Assembly (NCBI GenBank): GCA_022837485.1 | Contig: JALHHH010000006.1 | Location: 4,322-68,321, forward strand | Source: Bacteroidales bacterium | GTDB lineage: Bacteria; Bacteroidota; Bacteroidia; Bacteroidales; Lentimicrobiaceae | DNA length: 64,000 bases | Direction: 5' to 3' | Shown here: in pieces, positions 29,253 to 37,102 of the stretch | How positions within the stretch are numbered: the first letter of the stretch is position 1 | Layout: each line of letters begins with the position of its first letter | The notes under the pieces: model-generated | The model's database searches: none | Told to the model about the DNA's origin: nothing | What the model saw: only the letters and a program-made list of their open reading frames with translations | Position numbers and translations under genes: made by a program

Positions 29253-30263
29253 TTAGAATTTGACTTGTACCTGCACAACGAATTCGTCATTCCTGATTTC
29301 TGACGGGCTTTCGGCACGGTAAACGTAATTAAGCTGCAGGCGTGTCCAGTCGTTAAAGAAGTAATTGAGGCCGAAAGTCATGTTGTTTTCCTTGTAACCC
29401 GAAGCATTGCCTGAGTCAAAGAAATCGATCATAAAGACCGGTTCTACATTCCATTTGGTCATATAGGCCATGGTAACGTATCCGCCGCTTCTTTCTTCTC
29501 CAAGCTCGATTAGGTTGCCGCTGCATCCGCCGCCAAGGTCGCGGTTGTAGTCGCCTTCATCCATAATATACTCGCCCAGAAGTGTGAATCCGCGGTATTT
29601 CAGTTTAAGTTCACCCCCAATGGTAGTCCGTGAATCCTTGTCATTAAGGTAGGAGGGGTAGCCGTAACGGAAGCTTCCGCCGAAATACAGGAAATCCCAT
29701 GGGTGAAGTACAACGCGCCCGACAATGTCCTTTTTCGAATTGTTGTCGAACTTTAACAGTCCACCTCCATTCATCAGTCCGAGCTGGTATGATAAAAACG
29801 TGGTATCGTTGCCACCGAGAAGCATTGCACCCATATCTCTGAATGGTGCAACCATCTGAAGGGTGGCAGTACTGCGATAAACGGTCATAAGTCCGTTGCA
29901 CGCAGTATTTGTTTCAAGTCCGAAGGGAGTCTTGAAAGAGCCAACCGACAGTTTTGCCATGCTGAAACGATCGTACGTTATAAAAGCGTCGAGCAGGTAA
30001 GGATTGGCTGAAATAAACGGACTCAGTTCCGCAACTACATAATAAGAGAAGTCGTAAGGGATCTTACCCATGGCACCAATGCGGGCACGTTCAAACGTAA
30101 AGCTGTTTTTATCAGTCTCTGCGAAGTGGTGCTCATACTGTGACTGAAGGAAACCGAACATTTTTAGTCCTTCGTCGCTGGGGGCGCCGCCGCATCCCTG
30201 GGCCGATACCCGCGGGAATGCAAATACTGCTATTAAGGAAAGTGTTAGAATGGCTCTTTTCAT
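29253..30263 (-). CDS. Outer-membrane porin, phosphate-selective porin O/P-like
   Basis: This 336-aa protein has a signal peptide cut before Gln22 (VSA/QGCGG) and a beta-barrel pattern of alternating aromatic strands ending in VQVQVKF with the C-terminal Phe of outer-membrane proteins. The strand blocks (FERARIGAMGKIPYDFSYYV, LLDAFITYDRFSMAKLSVGSFKTPFGLE) are those of the OprO/OprP family, whose members pass small anions. It lies between two rhodanese genes, so entry of an oxyanion such as tetrathionate, thiosulfate or nitrite is a fair inference, but specificity cannot be read. Confidence 0.85.
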   Translation of the reverse strand: MKRAILTLSLIAVFAFPRVSAQGCGGAPSDEGLKMFGFLQSQYEHHFAETDKNSFTFERARIGAMGKIPYDFSYYVVAELSPFISANPYLLDAFITYDRFSMAKLSVGSFKTPFGLETNTACNGLMTVYRSTATLQMVAPFRDMGAMLLGGNDTTFLSYQLGLMNGGGLLKFDNNSKKDIVGRVVLHPWDFLYFGGSFRYGYPSYLNDKDSRTTIGGELKLKYRGFTLLGEYIMDEGDYNRDLGGGCSGNLIELGEERSGGYVTMAYMTKWNVEPVFMIDFFDSGNASGYKENNMTFGLNYFFNDWTRLQLNYVYRAESPSEIRNDEFVVQVQVKF

Positions 30264-30274
30264 AGTCGTATGGA

Positions 30275-31234
30275 TTAATTACCGGTTACGATGGGGAGAT
30301 TTTTTGACATGCTTGCTTTCCACTGGTTTGGAGAAGTTCCCCATGCGGTTGATGCATTGTGGAATTTGTTCATACCCCACATTATGCTCTTAGCATTGTA
30401 TCCAAGAACCCTCAGGTAAGCGGTAATAGCAGCAGAGGTCTGGCCTGTGTAGCAATAGGTCAGAATTTCTTTCGAGGGATCGAGGTAATTAACCTGTCCT
30501 TCACCAACAAGAAGAGGATTGATGCGGTAAGCTCCGGCAACATGGCCAAAACCTGCGTAATCGGTTTCCGAGAAGTAATTGTTGATAAAATAATTGCCCG
30601 GATTTGCAAGTACATCGGCAGGCTGAACCGATTTAAATCCTTCTTCCAGAACTGCAGCAATGCGTGCCTTCAGGATGTTGGCGGGAATGGTATCGGCGCT
30701 GCTGAATTTGGGACTTTCGTAGGTCAGGTTGGTAGGTGCAGCAGCAGTATTCCAGTTGGCATGGTCTGCTGCTATATTGCCAAGGTTTGAGGTCCAGATG
30801 TCGAGACTTGAATTCCATCCGCTCATGCCCCATTTAAGAGCCTGTGCATCGGCATATCCCGAAAGACGGAGAATGGCCACAGCATGCGTTGCGGTTTGCC
30901 CGGATTTGCATACAATAAGAATCGGTTTGTCAGCTTTTGCAGCTTCTGTCAGGATGTCTTTCAGATCAACCCTGTGTGCATTGACGATGTGACCGGCCGC
31001 AAATTCATCGGCAGTACGAACATCAATAACATATTTTCCGCTTACGTCACCATCGGCTGGAGCACTGAAAACAAAACCACCGATAATGGTATTGATATCC
31101 AGGTTGTTCGCAACTAAATATTTTGTGAGGGCCTTCTGTGCATCAAAGGTGTTTTCATCGTCTTTTTTACAGCTTGTCAGTACGAAAGCCGGAACAAAGG
31201 CCAGGATCAGGAAAAGTCTAATGAGTTTTTTCAT
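30275..31234 (-). CDS. Two-domain rhodanese lipoprotein
   Basis: This 319-aa protein has a lipobox Cys at residue 22 (VLTSC) and two rhodanese-like domains (about 50-150 and 190-305). Unlike most tandem rhodaneses, both have an active-loop Cys: ILIVCKSGQTATHAV and ILTYCYTGQTSAAI. Predicted site is the periplasmic face of a membrane. With four active or altered rhodanese domains next to a multihaem cytochrome, sulfur handling is the likely theme. It lies 11 bp before the porin gene. Confidence 0.88.
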   Translation of the reverse strand: MKKLIRLFLILAFVPAFVLTSCKKDDENTFDAQKALTKYLVANNLDINTIIGGFVFSAPADGDVSGKYVIDVRTADEFAAGHIVNAHRVDLKDILTEAAKADKPILIVCKSGQTATHAVAILRLSGYADAQALKWGMSGWNSSLDIWTSNLGNIAADHANWNTAAAPTNLTYESPKFSSADTIPANILKARIAAVLEEGFKSVQPADVLANPGNYFINNYFSETDYAGFGHVAGAYRINPLLVGEGQVNYLDPSKEILTYCYTGQTSAAITAYLRVLGYNAKSIMWGMNKFHNASTAWGTSPNQWKASMSKNLPIVTGN

Positions 31235-31294
31235 TTTTTTTTGGTTTTTTTTGTTTGTGTTTTTTTGTTTCAGTCGGTTTATGATTGCTTTGGC

Positions 31295-31807
31295 TTAGCA
31301 GCCTCCGCCGGATTTGGGTGCTTCATGCCCGCCGCCGTTCATTTTTTCAAGATTTTTTTCATAGATGTCAGGAAATGTGAGCTCCCATTTTTTATAACCA
31401 TCTTTCAGGGCGTAAATATTGGAGTATCCCAACATCTGCAAGGTTTTTGCAGCAAGAATTCCACGTTTCCCTTTCTGGTCGTATACGACAATTTTCTCTT
31501 CCGGCAGCGGCATATAAAGCCCGACGTTGTCCCAGAATGCAGAGTCGGCAATGTTGAATTCCAGACTACCCCTGGGAATGTTGATTGAGCCGGGAATGAA
31601 GCCGGGATAGTGCTCTTCCGGTTGTCTTACATCAATAAGAGTATAAATTTCTTCACCGTTCATCAGAGCTTCCAGTTCTTCGGAAGTGATAAGTTTTACT
31701 TCCTGCAGTGCTTTCTCAACCATTTCATCGGCGGAAGCATACTTCTCCTGTTTGCTGCATGCAGCCAGAGAGAACAGGACTGCAAATGCTAAGACTATTT
31801 TTTTCAT
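31295..31807 (-). CDS. Rhodanese-like lipoprotein lacking the catalytic Cys
   Basis: This 170-aa protein starts at ATG 31807, giving a lipoprotein signal with LAAC. One rhodanese domain follows (DVRQPEEHYPGFIPGSINIP), but the active loop reads VYDQKGKRG, with Asp where the persulfide Cys should be. The C-terminus is a Gly-rich tail ending in a Cys (EAPKSGGGC). This could mean a binding or regulatory protein, or use of the tail Cys; that part is inference. It starts 10 bp after the cytochrome b gene. Confidence 0.85.
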   Translation of the reverse strand: MKKIVLAFAVLFSLAACSKQEKYASADEMVEKALQEVKLITSEELEALMNGEEIYTLIDVRQPEEHYPGFIPGSINIPRGSLEFNIADSAFWDNVGLYMPLPEEKIVVYDQKGKRGILAAKTLQMLGYSNIYALKDGYKKWELTFPDIYEKNLEKMNGGGHEAPKSGGGC

Positions 31808-31817
31808 GGTTACGTGT

Positions 31818-32441
31818 TTATGCGGTTTGGTTTTCAGTTTTGTGTTCTTCGGCAGGCTCTTCTTCATAGCCGGTGATCATAGCTTTCAGATTGGTATTGA
31901 TCCGGTGCCCGGTTGTAATCATATACGTGTGTACAATTACAAAAGCCACCATTATGAATGCACCAAACGTATGCAGCACCGCTGCGATCCATAGTCCGCT
32001 GGCATCTATGGGGTTCTGCGGATAGTGATAGAACATATACAGCACTCCTGTAAGAGTCTGAACCGGAAAAATCATGATCAGCAGCCCAAGGTATGTAATC
32101 CGCTGTATGGGGTTGAGTTTGTTTCCAAATGACTTTTTGGTAGGATGTGGTTCTCCCCTGAAGATGCCGGAAGTATAATACTTCAGCTGTTCGTTGAACT
32201 TTTCACGGGTTGGAACAAAGTTCTTATACTGACCGGTAACAATAAGCCAGAATATAGTCATTATTCCAAGCAAAATAAAGGTGATGGCCGAAGCATTGTG
32301 AAGCCTGACGGCAGCTTCAAAGCCAAAGATTGTGTAGTTTCCGTGAATTTCAAATCCGGTGATGGTAAGCAGTATTACCAATGCCATCTGAGTCCAGTGC
32401 CAGAACCGCTCAAACCGGGAGTATAATTTAATTTTTTCCAT
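31818..32441 (-). CDS. Di-haem cytochrome b membrane subunit (b561/formate dehydrogenase gamma-like)
   Basis: This 207-aa protein has four TM helices. Haem-ligand His candidates are in FERFWHWTQ, VRLHNAS, FYHYP, and LHTFG/VIVHTYM. It is the quinol-oxidising cytochrome b type that feeds electrons to a periplasmic partner. It starts 16 bp after the octaheme cytochrome gene, so the two probably form a quinol-to-cytochrome c complex. ATG 32441 is chosen because the longer start at 32474 would overlap the cytochrome stop and adds no family features. Confidence 0.88.
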   Translation of the reverse strand: MEKIKLYSRFERFWHWTQMALVILLTITGFEIHGNYTIFGFEAAVRLHNASAITFILLGIMTIFWLIVTGQYKNFVPTREKFNEQLKYYTSGIFRGEPHPTKKSFGNKLNPIQRITYLGLLIMIFPVQTLTGVLYMFYHYPQNPIDASGLWIAAVLHTFGAFIMVAFVIVHTYMITTGHRINTNLKAMITGYEEEPAEEHKTENQTA

Positions 32442-32457
32442 CTCTTGTTTTTTTAAC

Positions 32458-34053
32458 TCAGTGTTTACGGGCAAATATCCTCATCAAAGCATGGGTAATA
32501 ACTCCGATAAGCGACAGGATTATTATGGCAAACCCTGTGTAATCCACGCCTTTGGCATAGTCACGGCCAGGGAGGTAGAATCCTGCCAGATTGGCCAGGC
32601 GGCCTTCATTGCTGCGAGTATGGCAATCGGTACATTTCAGGGTGTGTTCTTTGGGCGACACCTGGTGGTTGAGCGGCCAGTACATTTCGGTAGATACGAA
32701 GTCGAAATTTCCGCTGTAATACCTTCCTGCACTCTCCATCCCAAGCTGTATGGCAGTATCCCAGCGAAGGTCTTCCCAAAAGGCGCCTTCCCCTTTCTTC
32801 TCAGCAAATACTTTGACATTGGCAATTTCACGGGTCTCGGTATCGTATGCCTGCTTTCCGCGATGAACTTTTACAGGCCAGATTTTTGAATCCGGATCCC
32901 TGTATTCTCCCATTAATGTATTGATCTGAACGGGAATCTCCGAAATCGTATCACCGTAAAGATAATGATCTGCGGTACCGTTAAACCAGAAATATTCTGG
33001 TTTAACATCTTTGTCCCAAACAAACCGGCCTTTGATTGAAAGATAACTGTATTTGTGGTCAACATCGTATTCAGTAATCGGATTACCATTTTCGTCCCTG
33101 CGGCCGGCAGCCGACCAGTCCCAGTACATAACGGTCGGATTTACCTTGGCATATATAGGAATGTGACAGGTCTGACAGGCAACCTTGTGGTTGTGCATGT
33201 CGATTACCTTATCGTTGTGAGGGGTGTTGGTATGACAGGTTTCGCAATAAGCTCTGTTTGTGTTTTCCGATGAAACGCTGTATGCCCTTCCGGTGATGTT
33301 GTGACGTTCGGTTAAGTGGCAATCGTTGCACGACATGTCCTGCCCTGCTTTTGCCATATGCACGTCAACATACCGGTCGCAGTTAAGCATTGCCTCTTCC
33401 AGATCGCCGTGCTTTACGTTATTGCCGCCACCGCCGTGAAAGTGACAGAAGCCGCAGTTTTCTTTCAGTGGTTTGCCAACGTTGGCAGCAATAAAATTGT
33501 AATCGGGAACAGGAAATTCTGCCGTTGCATTTTCTGCCGTCGATGGCATACCGGCTCCTCCCTTGCGCTTTTTGTAGGTATCTGTATTGTCGTGGCAAAC
33601 AAGGCAGTCGAGATTTGTGGGATCGTTAAAATCGAAGGTATCGTCGTTCCATCCGTAACCAATGTGACAGCGCATGCACGATCCGTTATTACCCTGGGCC
33701 GATGCACAATAATTATTAATCAGATTTTTTTTGCCTATACTCACTGTACCTCGATCGTTGGGCAGATTCGACTCGCGCTCCCATTTCCAGTGCGCCGAGG
33801 ACATAAGTTCGTCGTCGCGTTTGTTATGGCATGAAAGACATGCGGCTGTGAGATCCTGCGGGCGCTCATAATTCTGCTTCAGAATTTCAAATTCGGAATG
33901 ATCAACCTTTTTGTCCAAATCAGCCCTGTTCTGATAGCTGATTTCGTCGGGTGTGCCCCGGCGGTTTCCAAAGTGTACCGTGGCAAACACTACCAGAGCC
34001 GGAAGTGCCAGCACGACTAAAAATGAAGTAAGCTTTTGCAGTATGGTGTTCAT
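32458..34053 (-). CDS. Octaheme cytochrome c, tetrathionate reductase (OTR) family
   Basis: This 531-aa protein has an N-terminal signal anchor, eight CxxCH haem motifs (starting at residues 72, 126, 150, 200, 242, 270, 293 and 474) and a C-terminal TM helix (FAIIILSLIGVITHALM). The spacing, with seven haems in the first 300 residues and one near 474, fits the octaheme tetrathionate reductase family. Shewanella OTR reduces tetrathionate, and also nitrite and hydroxylamine in vitro, through a haem with a CxxCK motif; here all eight motifs end in His. It is the first gene of the six-gene operon and is predicted to face the periplasm. Confidence 0.9.
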   Translation of the reverse strand: MNTILQKLTSFLVVLALPALVVFATVHFGNRRGTPDEISYQNRADLDKKVDHSEFEILKQNYERPQDLTAACLSCHNKRDDELMSSAHWKWERESNLPNDRGTVSIGKKNLINNYCASAQGNNGSCMRCHIGYGWNDDTFDFNDPTNLDCLVCHDNTDTYKKRKGGAGMPSTAENATAEFPVPDYNFIAANVGKPLKENCGFCHFHGGGGNNVKHGDLEEAMLNCDRYVDVHMAKAGQDMSCNDCHLTERHNITGRAYSVSSENTNRAYCETCHTNTPHNDKVIDMHNHKVACQTCHIPIYAKVNPTVMYWDWSAAGRRDENGNPITEYDVDHKYSYLSIKGRFVWDKDVKPEYFWFNGTADHYLYGDTISEIPVQINTLMGEYRDPDSKIWPVKVHRGKQAYDTETREIANVKVFAEKKGEGAFWEDLRWDTAIQLGMESAGRYYSGNFDFVSTEMYWPLNHQVSPKEHTLKCTDCHTRSNEGRLANLAGFYLPGRDYAKGVDYTGFAIIILSLIGVITHALMRIFARKH

Positions 34054-34100
34054 GGTTGTGTTGTTAATTCATTAACAATGCGAAAATACGTTGAACCTTC

Positions 34101-34160
34101 AAGCATGCCCAACTTTTCTTAACCAAGTTAAACATGCTTTTTGGTCTTGTTCGTCACAAG
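34101..34160. promoter_or_regulatory. Nested inverted repeats in the OTR/crp intergenic region
   Basis: AAGCATG (34101-34107) and CATGCTT (34133-34139) enclose TTAAC-CAA-GTTAA (34119-34131). CTTGT-N5-ACAAG follows at 34146-34160. These are in the 183-bp shared promoter region and may be extra operator sites; no factor can be assigned. Confidence 0.4.
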
Positions 34161-34165
34161 AATCC

Positions 34166-34179
34166 TTGATGCGGATCAA
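34166..34179. promoter_or_regulatory. Perfect FNR box TTGATgcggATCAA
   Basis: The 14-bp palindrome equals the FNR consensus TTGAT-N4-ATCAA. Its centre lies about 64 bp before the Crp/Fnr start and 119 bp before the octaheme cytochrome start, between the divergent genes. It is the likely target of the adjacent regulator and fits control by oxygen or redox state. Confidence 0.85.
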
Positions 34180-34236
34180 GTTTTTTTTTGTTTCTTTGCA
34201 TGTAATGCAGTTACTTATTTAGAAACATCATTATAA

Positions 34237-34941
34237 ATGACTGAAGGACAAACATCTGCTCAGCATAGTTGTGCCATTGGCAACAATCTTATTTCCTGTA
34301 TGGAAATACTTACACCCGATGAATCGACTCTTCTGGAGTCGAAAATGGTGGTTGTTAACTACCGTAAGGGAGAGATTATCTGTAAACAGGGAGCGCCTGC
34401 AACACAGATTATGTTTGTTAGGGAAGGACTGGTGAAAATCTATATGGAAAGCAACAGCGGTGAGAATCTTGTGCTTCACATCATGCCGGAAATGAATATC
34501 ATAGGTTTGTCTGCTCTTTTTGAAGGCAACAATGTTTACCAGTTTTCAGCTCAGGCATATATAAATACACGAGTTCAGGTTGTTGATATTCAGACCTTCA
34601 GGCAACTGATTCGCACCAATCCTGAATTTTCTCTGAAAATCATAGCTTTACTTGCAGAGTACAATACAATTATCAGCGGCCGTTTTTTCTGCCTTACCCA
34701 AAAACAGACGTACGGACGCCTGGCCGATGTATTGCTTTGCCTTGCCAATCGTATCTATAAACAGCGGAAATTCCCACTCAGCCTTTCAAGAAAGGAACTT
34801 GCCGAAATCGCAGGTATGTCGGTTGAAAGCGTTGCCAGAATTCTGACGCGATTCAAGGAAGAGAATCTGATAGAAATGGAGTGCAAACACCTGAATATTG
34901 TTGATTACGACAGGCTGTTCGATATCAGCTTAAAGGGCTGA
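34237..34941 (+). CDS. Crp/Fnr-family transcriptional regulator
   Basis: This 234-aa protein has an N-terminal cyclic-nucleotide-binding-like beta-roll (about 22-130), a dimerisation helix and a winged HTH. The recognition helix reads SVESVARIL; Val-Glu and Arg sit where FNR has V208-E209 and R213, which suits a TTGAT half-site better than the CRP RE-R pattern. Cys residues are at 12, 21, 49, 152, 168 and 216; an Fe-S cluster is possible but not shown, since FNR spacing is not matched. It is divergent from the OTR operon, with the FNR box between, so local control and self-control are likely. Confidence 0.9.
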   Translation: MTEGQTSAQHSCAIGNNLISCMEILTPDESTLLESKMVVVNYRKGEIICKQGAPATQIMFVREGLVKIYMESNSGENLVLHIMPEMNIIGLSALFEGNNVYQFSAQAYINTRVQVVDIQTFRQLIRTNPEFSLKIIALLAEYNTIISGRFFCLTQKQTYGRLADVLLCLANRIYKQRKFPLSLSRKELAEIAGMSVESVARILTRFKEENLIEMECKHLNIVDYDRLFDISLKG

Positions 34942-34974
34942 CTTGGATTTATTCACCCCTTTACGTGAAGTTGT

Positions 34975-36765
34975 TTACATTAAAGGTGCCGATACCGGCC
35001 TTAACTCATCCATGGTTTTGGTTTTCGTGATTTTCCCCACAGGATAACGCAGGAAATGGCTGTCCCAGTAAGGCGTTTGACTGTAGAACCAGTTCAGGAT
35101 ATTCCATTGATTGCCGGAAAATTCCGGGTCATTTTTCTTCCGGTTTTCAAAATCCTTTCTGATTTCCGGATTTTTCTTCATCATTTCCCGGGCCATCGTT
35201 TCCATAACGTAAGTTTCACTGTATTCCTTCTGTTCAAATACAGCGTTAAAAAAGCCCCATTCCACAAATGAACCCGGTGCCGCAGGTTCCAGGATTGCTG
35301 CAATTACCTTTGCTGAGCGCTGGTCGGTTTTAATAATATAGGATCCTGCAGGAAATCTCCGTATTTCAGTTACTGGATCAAACTTGGTGTTTACCATATG
35401 CCTGCCTTCATTGGGTGTTTTTCTGAACTCGTAATCCCTGAATCGATAGGAATCAACCGTTATCTCACGATCTGCAGTTAATATTTCCATTTTTATGCCG
35501 TGCAGACTCATTCGTTCGGCAATGTCTTTCCATTCGGCTGGTAAAATATACGCTTCAGGAAGCCTTATTTCAACTGCCGGTTCTGTTTTGTTAAAGAAAG
35601 GCAGTTTCATGGTTACCGGCTTTGCATTATCATAAACAAACCAGTCTCCTCCAGTCAGATCGCTCTTTAAAACCTTATAGTCAAAGCCTTTAAATTCGAC
35701 CATTGTACTGTCGTCCTGCTTTGTTTTCCAGTTTAATGCATAGTCCTGTTTTCGGAAGGCCGGAGAGGCAGTGGATTGATCGGCCATCTGGATCATCGTT
35801 TTCAGGTTATCCGCCTGGTGGTTAACTATAAACAGGGTGTGAATCAGCATCTGGATGGTGGCATCAACACGGGTTTTATAGTCCTTAAGCATGTGGGTTT
35901 CGATAAGCAGGGCCGGCCGGTTTTGCACGGCTGCATAGCCCTGTGAGATCATGGGCGGTGCGGCGCCGGTTCTCAGTCCGCTGCGAGGGTCATGCCAGTT
36001 GCGGAACTGCACGTAAGGGAAGATCGGGAATCCGCTTTTTTCCATGGCAGACTTAACCCTGGGCTCATAAATATTCTGAAGCCATCGGGTAATTCCGCTG
36101 TCAAGAGTTCCGAATACCTCAATATCATACGTAAGGGCATACTGAAAGTCGGCCCCGTCGGTTGTGTGAATATCGACAAAGAAATCGGGAAGCCATTCGG
36201 AATACATTCTGAGCCAGTGCTGCATTTCCACAGCATCGGCTTTAAGAAAATCGCGGTTCAGATTCAGGTTTCTGGCATTGGTTCTCCAGCCCATCTCCTC
36301 CGGACCGTTTTGGTTGATGCGGTTATGCGGTCCGAAACGCTCATGTCCGTCCACATTCATAATAGGAATAAAAAGTATGGAAGCTTTCCCGAGAAGATCG
36401 CGGTGTTTTTTGTGAATAAGCATGTCTCTGAGTAATACCAGCCCTGCGTCCTTGCCATCCGGTTCACCGGGATGTATGCCGGCCTGGATCAGTATCACTA
36501 CCCTGCCTTTTGCCCTTATAGCCTCAGGCGTAGTTAACCCGTCGCGGTCAATAATCATCATTGGAATTTCCCTACCCTGATGACTGGTGCCTATATTTAC
36601 GATTGAAGCAACCTGCGATGCCGCTGCCAAACGTTCACAAAAATCAATGGTTTCTTTGTATCCCGGTGTTTTAAGATATGCGGATGCTTCGTAATATGTA
36701 GTCCAGTCCTGCGCCTGTAAACCAGTTGTCAAAATGATCAGCAGAAGAAAAATCAGCCGTTTCAT
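34975..36765 (-). CDS. Exported M14-family zinc carboxypeptidase
   Basis: This 596-aa protein has a signal peptide cut before Gln19 (LQA/Q) and an M14 catalytic domain. The first zinc pair is His98 and Glu101 in GIHPGEPDG. The substrate-binding region has RNLNLNRDF, and the third zinc His is in FVDIHTTDG. The C-terminal half (about 330-596) is a less conserved beta-rich part. It removes C-terminal residues from peptides in the periplasm or at the surface. It converges on the crp gene and is divergent from the TonB receptor at 37103. Confidence 0.9.
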   Translation of the reverse strand: MKRLIFLLLIILTTGLQAQDWTTYYEASAYLKTPGYKETIDFCERLAAASQVASIVNIGTSHQGREIPMMIIDRDGLTTPEAIRAKGRVVILIQAGIHPGEPDGKDAGLVLLRDMLIHKKHRDLLGKASILFIPIMNVDGHERFGPHNRINQNGPEEMGWRTNARNLNLNRDFLKADAVEMQHWLRMYSEWLPDFFVDIHTTDGADFQYALTYDIEVFGTLDSGITRWLQNIYEPRVKSAMEKSGFPIFPYVQFRNWHDPRSGLRTGAAPPMISQGYAAVQNRPALLIETHMLKDYKTRVDATIQMLIHTLFIVNHQADNLKTMIQMADQSTASPAFRKQDYALNWKTKQDDSTMVEFKGFDYKVLKSDLTGGDWFVYDNAKPVTMKLPFFNKTEPAVEIRLPEAYILPAEWKDIAERMSLHGIKMEILTADREITVDSYRFRDYEFRKTPNEGRHMVNTKFDPVTEIRRFPAGSYIIKTDQRSAKVIAAILEPAAPGSFVEWGFFNAVFEQKEYSETYVMETMAREMMKKNPEIRKDFENRKKNDPEFSGNQWNILNWFYSQTPYWDSHFLRYPVGKITKTKTMDELRPVSAPLM

Positions 36766-36788
36766 ACTTCGTAAGTTTATAATAACGG

Positions 36789-36796
36789 CAAAAATA
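36789..36796 (-). promoter_or_regulatory. -7 element TATTTTTG for the M14 gene
   Basis: A minus-strand TAnnTTTG lies 24 bp before the ATG at 36765. No -33 TTG is seen. Confidence 0.5.
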
Positions 36797-37050
36797 AAAA
36801 TTTTGACATCAGCTTTTTAATCCCTTAAACACATAGTAAGTAATCGAGTCCGTACTTATTTGTACAATGTGCTCTCGATTACCGGCGGATGCGGTCACTT
36901 TGCCGGTGATAACTCAGTAACGCTGAAAAGTTGAAGTATGGAATCCGTTTCCGGTGCATGGGAAAGTGAAAAGAATGTTAAAATTCGTTAAAGCCAGCAA
37001 GTATCTTCCGTTTAAGGTGTCGAAAGGCAAACACCGGCTAAGCTGATTTG
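36797..37050. other. Intergenic spacer between M14 and TonB-receptor genes
   Basis: This stretch lies between two divergent promoters. Nothing beyond them was recognised. Confidence 0.5.
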
Positions 37051-37082
37051 TTGAATACGGTTCCGGAAATAGAGTAATTTTG
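37051..37082 (+). promoter_or_regulatory. sigma-ABfr promoter (TTG-N21-TAATTTTG)
   Basis: TTG at 37051-37053 and TAATTTTG at 37075-37082 are 21 bp apart. The ATG of the TonB-dependent receptor gene follows at 37103. Confidence 0.7.
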
Positions 37083-37102
37083 CAACCCTAAATTTTTCTT
37101 TT

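Noticed and set aside
34119..34131. TTAAC-CAA-GTTAA as a second FNR box
   Set aside because: Half-sites and spacing do not match TTGAT-N4-ATCAA.
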